64,000 bases of DNA, taken from positions 4,054,501 to 4,118,500 of the forward strand of contig NZ_AP014809.1 in the NCBI RefSeq assembly GCF_002355515.1, in the 5' to 3' direction. The position numbers were made by a program, and so were the translations under genes. The notes under the pieces are model-generated. The model was not told the origin of the DNA. It did no database searches and saw nothing but the letters and a program-made list of their open reading frames with translations. The DNA is from Methylorubrum populi (GTDB lineage: Bacteria > Pseudomonadota > Alphaproteobacteria > Rhizobiales > Beijerinckiaceae). The number at the start of each line of letters is the position of its first letter. Position 1 is the first letter of the stretch. Positions 1 through 10,497 of the stretch are shown in pieces.

Positions 1-516
1 GCGGAACAGGCGCGCCTGCATGATCTGACGGTTCTGGATGCCGAGATCTGGACCTGCGACCTCGACCGCGAAGCGCTCGAATCGACTCTGTTCAAGAGCG
101 GTCGCCCGGTCATCGCGGTGCCGCCGGGGCACGCGAGCTTCGCCGGTCGCCGGATCATCGTCGCCTGGGACGGCAGCGCCCAGGCGGCGCGGGCCGCCAA
201 CGACGCGCTGCCGCTCCTGCGCGCAGCCGAGGCGGTGGAGATCGTCTCCGTCGGCCACGCCGCGGAGATCCGCGACTCGGTGCCCGGTGCCGAATTCGCC
301 CCCCATCTCGCCCGGCACGGGGTGAACGTCATCGTCAATCACCTGCCCGTTTCCGCCTCCATCGGTGACACCCTGCGCTCCCAGGCCGGCTTGTTCCGGG
401 CCGACATGATCGTGATGGGCGCCTACCGCCATTCCCGCGCACGCCAGTTCTTCTTCGGCGGCGTGACGCGCTCGCTGCTGCGGAGCTGCCCCGTCCCGCT
501 GTTCCTGTCGCGCTGA
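1..516 (+). CDS. Universal stress protein (UspA family), 5' partial
   Basis: The reading frame is open from the first base, so the N-terminal half lies outside the window. About 171 residues remain. They hold a complete second Usp fold: the strand RRIIVAWDGS near residue 50, followed by the helix starting with AARAAND. The C-terminal ATP-binding type loop is MGAYRHSRARQFFFGGVTRSLL, close to the family G-2x-G-9x-G-S/T pattern. Usp proteins are cytoplasmic stress-response proteins of poorly defined biochemical role. The gene is probably a two-domain tandem Usp, judging from the residues preceding this fold. Confidence 0.85.
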   Translation, partial: AEQARLHDLTVLDAEIWTCDLDREALESTLFKSGRPVIAVPPGHASFAGRRIIVAWDGSAQAARAANDALPLLRAAEAVEIVSVGHAAEIRDSVPGAEFAPHLARHGVNVIVNHLPVSASIGDTLRSQAGLFRADMIVMGAYRHSRARQFFFGGVTRSLLRSCPVPLFLSR

Positions 517-699
517 ACGCCCGGGCCGGAACCCTCTTCCGCGCGCTTTGCGGCGCGCGGCGGCGACCTCCCGTGGAGAACCGACGCCGCCTTCACCTTT
601 CGGCAATGGGCGGCGGTGTTAGTGGCTCTGTCTAGGGCAGGGCTGCCGCCAGAGCACCCGGCTGGGCACGGGGGCCGAACCGGCCTGGGACACCGCTCG

Positions 700-1764
700 A
701 TGCTCGCTCTCGTCCTCGACGACGCCGAGATGAACAACCTGGTGATGGTGGCCTCCCTGCGGCCGCTCGCCGGATGCGTACCGCATGCCTTCACCGTGCC
801 GGCGGAGGCGCTCGCCTTCGCGGAGACCCACGCCGGCGACATCGGGATCGTCATCACCGACTACGAGATGCCGGGCATGAACGGCATCGAATTCATCAGG
901 GCCGTGAGGCGCATCCCCGGTCTCGCCGCCGTTCCCACGGTCATGGTCACGAGCCACGATCAGCGCAGCCTGCGCCGCGAGGCGCTGGAGGCGGGCGCCA
1001 CCGACTTTCTCACCAAGCCGGCCGACGCGGTCGAGATCCGTGCCCGCGTCACGAACCTGCTCGCCCTCTCCGAGGCCCACCGGGCGCAGCGCGACCACGC
1101 CGCGCAGCTCGCCCGCGAGGTCGCGGCGGCCGTGGCCCTTGTCGAGGAGCGCGAGCGCGAGATCGTCTCGACGCTCATGCGCGCGGCCGAGCACCGGGAT
1201 TCCGACACCGGCGACCACATCGCGCGCGTCTCCGCCTATGTCGGGCTGATCGCCGAGGCGATGGGCCTGTCCGCCGCCGACATCCGGCAGATATCCCTGG
1301 CCGCGACCATGCACGACGTCGGCAAGATCGCCGTGCCGGACGCCATCCTGCTGAAGCCGGGCGCTCTCACGCCCGAGGAGCGCTGGGAGATGGAGAAGCA
1401 CGCCGATCGGGGCCGGCGCATCCTGGGCGGCAGCGAATCGCCCGTCATGCGGCTCGCGGCCGAGATCGCGGGCAGCCACCACGAGCGCTGGGACGGGGCC
1501 GGCTACCCGCACGGCCTGAAGGGCGAGGCCATCCCCCAAGCCGGCCGCATCGTCGCGGTGGCCGACGTGTTCGACGCGCTGACGACCGAGCGGCCCTACA
1601 AGCAAGCCTGGTCGCCGGAGCGGGCCCGCGCCTTTCTGCAGGAGAACGCCGGCTCCCACTTCGACCCGAGCGTCGTCGAGGCATTCCTGAGCCGCTGGAC
1701 CGCCGTCCAGGCCTTCCTCACCCTCGGCCGCGACGACACCGCCTCCGAGACGCAGGCCGCCTGA
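700..1764 (+). CDS. Response regulator with HD-GYP phosphodiesterase domain
   Basis: The 354-residue protein starts with a receiver domain: acidic pair near residue 7, phospho-acceptor Asp54 in TDYEMPG, and the conserved Lys in LTKPAD. A coiled linker leads to an HD-GYP domain with HDVGK and HHERWDGAGYP, followed by ADVFDAL. HD-GYP proteins hydrolyse cyclic di-GMP in the cytoplasm. I chose ATG at 700 because the receiver fold begins immediately there; an upstream in-frame start at 616 would add a non-domain extension. It lies tail to tail with the hybrid kinase gene, which could be its partner, but that is inference. Confidence 0.9.
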   Translation: MLALVLDDAEMNNLVMVASLRPLAGCVPHAFTVPAEALAFAETHAGDIGIVITDYEMPGMNGIEFIRAVRRIPGLAAVPTVMVTSHDQRSLRREALEAGATDFLTKPADAVEIRARVTNLLALSEAHRAQRDHAAQLAREVAAAVALVEEREREIVSTLMRAAEHRDSDTGDHIARVSAYVGLIAEAMGLSAADIRQISLAATMHDVGKIAVPDAILLKPGALTPEERWEMEKHADRGRRILGGSESPVMRLAAEIAGSHHERWDGAGYPHGLKGEAIPQAGRIVAVADVFDALTTERPYKQAWSPERARAFLQENAGSHFDPSVVEAFLSRWTAVQAFLTLGRDDTASETQAA

Positions 1765-1831
1765 GCCGGCCTTCCCACGAGCGGCGGGGGCCGGACAACC
1801 GGACCGGCCCCGCTCGCCCCTCACGCAATCC

Positions 1832-4567
<2,736 letters not shown>

Positions 4568-4649
4568 GGGATGTCTCTCGCGGGAAGGGTCTCGCACTGG
4601 AGCGGATCGGGGCTCCGGCACGGATCGCGAAGGCGACTGGCTGATAAGG

Positions 4650-6071
4650 CTACTGGCTGATGACGAGCCGCCCTGAGATCGGGCCGACACCTTTCGGGAC
4701 CGGGACGCTCGAGCGGTTGTAATCCGCGTTAAGGTAGAGGTTCGGGCCCTCGTAGAGGTTGATCTGCTGGGCCACGACAACGGTGTAGGCGGAAAGGTCC
4801 GCCACCGGCCGCTTCGAGTCGATCACGAGACGGCCAGCGGGCAGATAGATGGTCCCGAGCATGGTTCGGGCGTTGTCGCTGATGATGCGGTAGATCCGCA
4901 TCGGCTTGCTCGCGCCGAGCGGCGGGGGCGTCAGCGTGATCAGGTCGCCGAGAAGCGAATCGACGGCGAGCGCCGGATCGATCGGCAGGGTGACGGAGGG
5001 ATCCTCGGTCATCAGGAGGCCCGCCATTACGCCCGTCGTCGGCGCCGACAGATCGACCGTCGTCTTCTTGTCGAAGAGCAAGCCGCTGTTGTTTCCGCTG
5101 AAGTAGAAGCCGACGTCCTTGCCCGTCATCGTCGCCTTCTTGTCCACGATGAGCGGACCGTCCTTCATGACGTAGATGCCCGGCCGCAGGGTGACGACGG
5201 CATTCTTGGTAATGTGCAAGCCACCGCAATACGTGCCCGGATCGAGCGTGACCGAGTCCGAGACGACGTTGCTGCCCTTGCTCTTGCCCGTGAGCGCATC
5301 GGCGAGGCGCAGGACCTCGGGAAGGTTCACACAGCTCCCGACCGGTGGGGCCGGCCGGTTACGGAGCGGATCCTGGATGACGGGGCAGCTCGTCTGAGGG
5401 TTGGGCGTGAAGTTCGCGCGGTCGTCCTTGAATCCGCCCGCGGAGCAGATCGTCTGTGCCCGCGCGAGCGCGCCGTCGCGACCGACCATCCCCGAGCTGC
5501 TGGTGGAGTTCGAGTAGAGGGCACAGTCGTAGGCCGTGACCTGAGCGTTGCGCTCCAGGTTGAACGCACCGGACGCAGCCGGGTCGAGGGCCAGCATGCA
5601 CAGGCGCATCCGGCCGACGACGCTCGCCCGTGCCCGCACCGCGACCGGCATCGATCCCATGCCGACGAACGTTCCGAAGGTGAGCTTGATGACCTGTTCG
5701 GCGCGCGCCTCGACGCTCGTCTTGTCGGAGGCGACGGTGACTTGGAGGGAGACCGGCGCATCGGCGCCGGCCTTCGCCTCGGCCTGGATCGTCTGTGTCG
5801 TCAGACCGACGATGGATTCGGTGCTCGAAACGACGAGCTTGAGCGCATTGCCGCCGGCCAGGACGCCGGCATCGACCGCGCCCTGCAGATGCGTGCGGGC
5901 GGAGACGACCTTCGCGTAGTCGATCGCGCCTCCGACCAGGGCGATCAGGGTGGAGGCCGCCAGCCCGAAGATCACCGCAACCGCGCCGTCCGTCTCCCGA
6001 TACAGGCTCGCCAGAGGCTTGTTCCACCGGATCGTGCGTTTCGCCTTCTCCTTCGCGCCACACGTCACCAT
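4650..6071 (-). CDS. TadG-like Flp pilus assembly protein
   Basis: The 473-residue protein has an N-terminal TadE/TadG-like helix (residues about 30-55, GAVAVIFGLAASTLIALVGG) preceded by a short basic cytoplasmic tail. A long extracytoplasmic part follows that contains repeated short beta-strand motifs such as VTLDPGTYCGGLHI and VVTLRPGIYVM, suggesting a beta-helical or polymer-forming fold. No von Willebrand A MIDAS motif is obvious, unlike classic TadG. The two TadE-like genes upstream on the same strand support a role in a Tad (tight adherence) system; the secretion ATPase and pilin genes are not in the window. Confidence 0.75.
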   Translation of the reverse strand: MVTCGAKEKAKRTIRWNKPLASLYRETDGAVAVIFGLAASTLIALVGGAIDYAKVVSARTHLQGAVDAGVLAGGNALKLVVSSTESIVGLTTQTIQAEAKAGADAPVSLQVTVASDKTSVEARAEQVIKLTFGTFVGMGSMPVAVRARASVVGRMRLCMLALDPAASGAFNLERNAQVTAYDCALYSNSTSSSGMVGRDGALARAQTICSAGGFKDDRANFTPNPQTSCPVIQDPLRNRPAPPVGSCVNLPEVLRLADALTGKSKGSNVVSDSVTLDPGTYCGGLHITKNAVVTLRPGIYVMKDGPLIVDKKATMTGKDVGFYFSGNNSGLLFDKKTTVDLSAPTTGVMAGLLMTEDPSVTLPIDPALAVDSLLGDLITLTPPPLGASKPMRIYRIISDNARTMLGTIYLPAGRLVIDSKRPVADLSAYTVVVAQQINLYEGPNLYLNADYNRSSVPVPKGVGPISGRLVISQ

Positions 6072-6265
6072 CGTGACTTTTGCCCCATCGCCCGTCGTAC
6101 CCTCCTCAGGAGTAATTCTCCCGAGTTAATAGGACATACTTGGCCTCGGCAGTGCAGCTACCTTACGGTTTACGCACGATTTACAATGACGATGTTCAGC
6201 CGACGATCACCACGTGCCGTCGTCGCTAGTCCTCGGACAGTAGGATCCAAATCCTCGTGCTGACG

Positions 6266-6895
6266 TCACGCCGGACAGGGGCTCCCGCCCGGCAGGACGA
6301 CTTCGACCTGCCCGTTTTTCGCGATGCCCTCGCGCACCGGCCACACGGTCTTCGCCGTGAACGTCAGACCGTTGAGGAACGGGAAGAAGGAGAACAGCGG
6401 CCGATAGGACAGCCGTGTCTCAGCCATGACGAAGCGGTCTCCTTTGGACGCCGTTCCCGCCGGCGGAGGACCGATATCGGAGCCGACGGCGCGGGCCTGG
6501 TCTCCCTGCTGGACACTGGAGCAGACCCTGGCCACGAAGTCGTTCCCGGCCTGATAGACCCCGCCCGCCGTCAGCACGATGCCGATGCCGGCCAAGCTGT
6601 AGGGGGACGCCACGACCTGAGCGGCCGAGAACACGTCGTTGATGTCACTGTAATCGCTCTTGGAGGCGAGGTCGGCCATCGTGATCGTGGCCTGGGCGAG
6701 ACGATTGTTGGTGGCGATGGCCCGCGGGATCTCGATCGTGGCCACGAACAGGAGCAGGAGGACGGGGGCGATGAAAGCGAACTCGACGGCGCTCGCCCCG
6801 CCCTGAGCCCGGCCGAAGCGGACGAGAGTCCGCGTGAGCGGATGCTCCGCCGCGACGGCGCGCCCTCGCGCCGGGAAGGGCCGGCGCAGCCTCAT
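6266..6895 (-). CDS. TadE-like pilus assembly protein
   Basis: The 209-residue protein carries the TadE signature: a short basic N-terminus, then GGASAVEFAFIAPVLLLLF, with the Glu typical of pseudopilin processing sites at the start of the hydrophobic helix. I chose ATG at 6895 because it overlaps the stop of the preceding gene in an ATGA arrangement, which implies translational coupling. The frame remains open further upstream, but only in antisense-like composition. It is probably a minor pseudopilin of a Tad pilus at the inner membrane. Confidence 0.8.
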   Translation of the reverse strand: MRLRRPFPARGRAVAAEHPLTRTLVRFGRAQGGASAVEFAFIAPVLLLLFVATIEIPRAIATNNRLAQATITMADLASKSDYSDINDVFSAAQVVASPYSLAGIGIVLTAGGVYQAGNDFVARVCSSVQQGDQARAVGSDIGPPPAGTASKGDRFVMAETRLSYRPLFSFFPFLNGLTFTAKTVWPVREGIAKNGQVEVVLPGGSPCPA

Positions 6896-7485
6896 GGACA
6901 CGACCCTTCCGCATAGCTTTCCGCCCGGAAGACCGCCGTCGACATGAGGAGCTGCCTGCCGCCGGGCATCCGCTGGCCGGTGTAATCGAGAAATCGGAAC
7001 GGCCGCAGCATCGGCACGGCCGCGCGCAGAACGTGGACAGCCCCGCCCACCGGACAGTCGAACTGGCTGCCGAATCCGGCGGCCCAGTCGCCGCGGCCGG
7101 CATCGTAGGCCGGTGAGATCTGCTTGATGGCGAAGGTGGCGGAGCGCACGAGATCGAACCGCATCTCGTCGCATTGATAGAATCGAAGGCCCGAACCGCA
7201 GAGGAGGCCGCGCAGCTGCTGCGCGACATCGGTGCCGCCCGCATCTTCCTGAAAGGCCCCCGTGCGGACGAGGCGCGCCGCCCGCTGTACCGAGACGTCG
7301 AGCTGGTGCTGGGCGAATGCGAGGATCGAGGCCTCCATGATCACCAGCACAAGGACGAAAAGCGGCAGGATGACGAGTGAAAGCTCGACCGCGGCGACGC
7401 CGTCGACGTTACGGGCGAACCGAGACCTCAGAACACCTGATGCTGAGAAGCGCCGGAAATGCTGGAGGAGCCGAGAGGCTTTCAA
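6892..7485 (-). CDS. TadE-like pilus assembly protein
   Basis: The 197-residue protein has a basic N-terminus followed by GVAAVELSLVILPLFVLVLVIMEA, the TadE hydrophobic helix with the conserved Glu. It is the first gene of a three-gene minus-strand set (TadE, TadE, TadG-like). Its stop overlaps the start of the second gene by four bases. The C-terminal part contains four Cys residues, possibly forming disulfides outside the cytoplasm. Function beyond a minor pilin role cannot be read from the sequence. Confidence 0.8.
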   Translation of the reverse strand: MKASRLLQHFRRFSASGVLRSRFARNVDGVAAVELSLVILPLFVLVLVIMEASILAFAQHQLDVSVQRAARLVRTGAFQEDAGGTDVAQQLRGLLCGSGLRFYQCDEMRFDLVRSATFAIKQISPAYDAGRGDWAAGFGSQFDCPVGGAVHVLRAAVPMLRPFRFLDYTGQRMPGGRQLLMSTAVFRAESYAEGSCP

Positions 7486-7981
7486 GGGTTTGGTCTTCGT
7501 CGATGCCGCTTCCCCGCGGTCTCAGCACCGCTGGGGTTCTTCCCCGATACGAGACGTGCTCGCTCGAGCAGTTAAGGCCACGCGCCTTTATGCTCCGTGA
7601 ATCCAATCGGGAAGACTGTGCCGTCCGGCGATCTCAAGCGCCCGCTGCGGATTTTGCGAGGGTGTTCGGCTCATCAACTGGTTGTGAACGCCCGCCCGCG
7701 AATGATCGATTTTGGCGAGACCGGCAACCCCGCGCCGTCATCTGCCGGCAACGCTCCATCGACCGCGCGTTGACTTGCGACGATGGTGATCAATCGCGCC
7801 GCATTTGACGATGTCGACGATCCGGGCGGCCCGGACAATCCGCGGGGCGCGTCGATGGACCCGGGGATCGCGCGCGGGCGGGGGACGTCGCGGCGAGCCA
7901 AGGGAGTGTCGCTGCCATGGCAGCGGGCTGAACAGCGAGCCGCGATAGTCCTGAGGCCCAGATACGGCTCGGGAGGTCCCC
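7486..7981. other. Intergenic region between tadE-like gene and gbcA
   Basis: About 500 bases lie between two divergent genes and must hold both promoters. Open frames here have shadow-type composition and no recognisable domain. The one clear element is a 16-base perfect palindrome 57 bases before gbcA, listed separately. Confidence 0.6.
7910..7925. promoter_or_regulatory. Perfect 16-bp palindrome upstream of gbcA
   Basis: CGCTGCCATGGCAGCG is identical to its reverse complement and lies 57 bases before the gbcA start. Its size and position fit a dimeric regulator site. No regulator can be assigned from the sequence, and a chance GC-rich palindrome is possible. Confidence 0.35.
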
Positions 7982-9241
7982 ATGCTCGATGTGACGCCCA
8001 CCCCGCTTCAGCGCCTGCTGCGCGAGCGTCGCCCCGGCTACACCCTCGCCGCTCCGTTCTATCTCAGCCCCGAGGTGTTCGAGGCCGACATGGAGATCAT
8101 CTTCGGGCGGCACTGGATCTATGTCGGCGTCGAGCCCGACGTGCCGGAGGCCGGCGACGTGATGGTCGTCGAGATCGGCAAGACCTCGGTCGCGATCGTG
8201 CGCGACGACGACAACGCGATCCGCGCCTTCCACAATGTCTGCCGCCACCGCGGCGCCCGGCTCGTCCACGACGAGAAGTCCACGGTCGGCAATCTCGTCT
8301 GCCGCTACCATTCCTGGACCTACGACCTCACCGGCAACCTGATCCACGCCGAGCATATGGGTCCGGACTTCAGACGAAGCTGCCACGGCCTCAAGCCCGT
8401 GCACATCCGCTCGCTCGCGGGTCTGCTGTTCATCTGCCTCGCCGACCAGCCCCCGGCCGATTTCGACGAGATGGCCGCGAAGCTCGGGTCGTATATCGAG
8501 CCGCACAACGTGCGCGAGACCAAGGTCGCCTTCCAGAAGGACATCATCGAGCCCGGCAACTGGAAGCTGACGATGGAGAACAACCGCGAGTGCTACCATT
8601 GCGGGGCCAACCATCCCGAATTGACCGTGCCGCTCTTCGCCTACGGTTTCGGCTTCGCCCCCGAGGAGATGGACGAGCACGACCGGGCCCAGGCCGAGCG
8701 CTACGGCTGCCTGCTCAAGACCCGCCACGGCGAGTGGGAGGCGGAAGGGCTGCCCTCGAAGGAGATCGACGAGCTCGACACCATGATCAGCGGCTTCCGC
8801 ACCGAGCGGCTGCCGCTCGACGGCGAGGGCGAGTCCCACACCCTCGACACAAAGGCCGCCTGCAGGAAGCTGCTCGGCAACTTCACCAACGCCAAGCTCG
8901 GCGGCCTCTCGGTCTGGACGCAGCCGAATTCCTGGCACCACTTCCTCGGTGACCACATCGTCACCTTCTCGGTGCTGCCGCTCGATGCCGAGCGCTCGCT
9001 CCTGCGCACCAAGTGGCTCGTGCACAAGGACGCGGTCGAGGGCGTCGATTACGATCTGGCCAACCTCACCGGCGTCTGGGAGGCCACCAACGATCAGGAC
9101 AGCGAGCTCGTCGGCATCTGCCAGCAGGGCGTGGCGAGCCCGGCCTACGAGCCCGGCCCCTACTCGCCGCACACCGAGATGCTCGTGGAGAAGTTCTGCA
9201 ACTGGTATGTCGGCCGCATGGCCGCGCATCTGGGGCGCTGA
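7982..9241 (+). CDS. gbcA: Glycine betaine monooxygenase, Rieske oxygenase subunit (GbcA-like)
   Basis: The 419-residue Rieske non-haem iron oxygenase has the [2Fe-2S] ligands Cys87-x-His89 and Cys107-x2-His110 (NVCRHRGARL; CRYHSWTYDLTG), then a mononuclear iron site with His206 and His211 in ENNRECYHCGANH. GbcA removes one methyl group from glycine betaine as formaldehyde, giving dimethylglycine. The substrate is assigned from context: the next genes are its reductase and dimethylglycine dehydrogenase. Closely related stachydrine demethylases cannot be excluded on sequence alone. The gene ends three bases before gbcB, so the two are cotranscribed. Confidence 0.88.
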   Translation: MLDVTPTPLQRLLRERRPGYTLAAPFYLSPEVFEADMEIIFGRHWIYVGVEPDVPEAGDVMVVEIGKTSVAIVRDDDNAIRAFHNVCRHRGARLVHDEKSTVGNLVCRYHSWTYDLTGNLIHAEHMGPDFRRSCHGLKPVHIRSLAGLLFICLADQPPADFDEMAAKLGSYIEPHNVRETKVAFQKDIIEPGNWKLTMENNRECYHCGANHPELTVPLFAYGFGFAPEEMDEHDRAQAERYGCLLKTRHGEWEAEGLPSKEIDELDTMISGFRTERLPLDGEGESHTLDTKAACRKLLGNFTNAKLGGLSVWTQPNSWHHFLGDHIVTFSVLPLDAERSLLRTKWLVHKDAVEGVDYDLANLTGVWEATNDQDSELVGICQQGVASPAYEPGPYSPHTEMLVEKFCNWYVGRMAAHLGR

Positions 9242-9244
9242 GCC

Positions 9245-10372
9245 ATGGCCCCGGCCTCCTCCGAACCGGCCGCCGCGCGGCTCGCGGCCTCCGCGCCCTG
9301 GGATGCGGAGGCCGACGACCGACTGGTCTGCCTCGCCGTGCGCGACGAGACGCACGACGTGAAGACCTTCGTGCTGGCGCCGCGTGAGCCGCGGCTGTTC
9401 GCCTACGCCCCGGGCCAGTTCCTGACCTTCTCGTTCGAGATCGGCGGCGAGACCCTCCACCGCTGCTACACGGTCTCCTCGGCACCGACCCGGCCGCACG
9501 CGGTCTCGTTCACGGTCAAGCGCGTGCCCGGCGGCCCGGTCTCGAACTGGCTGCACGACAATCTGAGGCCCGGCGACACCGTCCGCGCGCTCGGGCCGAT
9601 GGGCGAGTTCTCCTGCTTCACCCATCCGGCCAAAAAATACCTGCTCCTGTCCGGCGGCAGCGGCGTCACGCCGATGATGTCGATGGCGCGCACGTTTCAC
9701 GATTTGGCCGAGCCCCGCGACGTGGCCTTCGTCCACTCCGCCCGCTCGCCCGCCGACATCGTGTTCCGCCAAGAACTCGAGACGATGGCGCGGCTCGACA
9801 AGGGCTTTGGCTTCCACGCGGTCTGCGAGGCCGATTCCGCCGGCGATACCTGGACGGGGCCGAAGGGCCGGCTCTCGCTCGACATCCTGCGCCAAGTGGT
9901 GCCGGACTTCCCCGACCGGGAAATCTTCGTCTGCGGCCCCAAGCCCTACATGGACGCTGTGCGAGCGATGCTGAACGATGCCGGCTTCGACATGGCCCGG
10001 CACCATCAGGAGAGCTTCGACTTCGGCGAGCTGTCGCAGCCTGAGCAGGCGGCGGCGGAGGAAGCCGAGAAGGAACTCGATGCCGAGGCCGCGCCCGCGG
10101 GCGGCGTGCGCACCTTCCGGGTCGAGTTCGCCAAGACCCGGCGCGTGCTCGAATGCCCCGAGAACGAGACCGTGCTCGACGCCGCCCGCAAGGCCGGCAT
10201 CCGGCTGCCCTCGTCCTGCGCCAAGGGCCTGTGCGGCACCTGCAAGTCGAAGCTCACCAAGGGCACCGTCGCGATGACCCATGCGGGCGGCATCCGCCAG
10301 CGCGAGATCGATGCCGGTATGGCGCTGCTCTGCTGCTCCAAGCCGACGAGCGACCTCGTCGTCGAGCGCTAG
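9245..10372 (+). CDS. gbcB: Glycine betaine monooxygenase, ferredoxin reductase subunit (GbcB-like)
   Basis: The 375-residue reductase has an FAD-binding fold (RCYTVSSAPT), an NAD-binding fold (LLLSGGSGVTPMMSM; FVCGPKPYMDAV), and a C-terminal plant-type [2Fe-2S] ferredoxin domain with CAKGLCGTC and the fourth Cys in LLCCSKP. It would pass electrons from NADH to the Rieske centre of GbcA. It follows gbcA after a three-base gap. The Ala/Glu-rich linker between NAD and ferredoxin domains (about residues 260-285) is typical of the family. Confidence 0.88.
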   Translation: MAPASSEPAAARLAASAPWDAEADDRLVCLAVRDETHDVKTFVLAPREPRLFAYAPGQFLTFSFEIGGETLHRCYTVSSAPTRPHAVSFTVKRVPGGPVSNWLHDNLRPGDTVRALGPMGEFSCFTHPAKKYLLLSGGSGVTPMMSMARTFHDLAEPRDVAFVHSARSPADIVFRQELETMARLDKGFGFHAVCEADSAGDTWTGPKGRLSLDILRQVVPDFPDREIFVCGPKPYMDAVRAMLNDAGFDMARHHQESFDFGELSQPEQAAAEEAEKELDAEAAPAGGVRTFRVEFAKTRRVLECPENETVLDAARKAGIRLPSSCAKGLCGTCKSKLTKGTVAMTHAGGIRQREIDAGMALLCCSKPTSDLVVER

Positions 10373-10384
10373 GCTTCTGTTTTT

Positions 10385-10430
10385 GCATCATCTTTTTCCG
10401 AAAGCCGCAAACCACCTTTCGGGATGATGC
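10385..10430. repeat. REP-like hairpin between gbcB and dgcA
   Basis: The outer arms GCATCATC and GATGATGC and the inner arms CCGAAAG and CTTTCGG form a nested hairpin with a loop of about 11 bases. It lies 12 bases after gbcB and could act as a terminator or as a mobile REP-like element. I recall similar hairpins as common in Rhizobiales genomes, but did not search for them. Confidence 0.55.
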
Positions 10431-10497
10431 TCTAGAGCGCGCCGACGGCGCGTCCGAACCCAAAGACTCGCTCCAAAAAACCTTCGGGAGTCGTCCC

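Noticed and set aside
4568..4780. N-terminal extension of the hybrid kinase
   Set aside because: It overlaps the TadG-like gene and has Ser/Arg-rich antisense composition ahead of the first TM helix.
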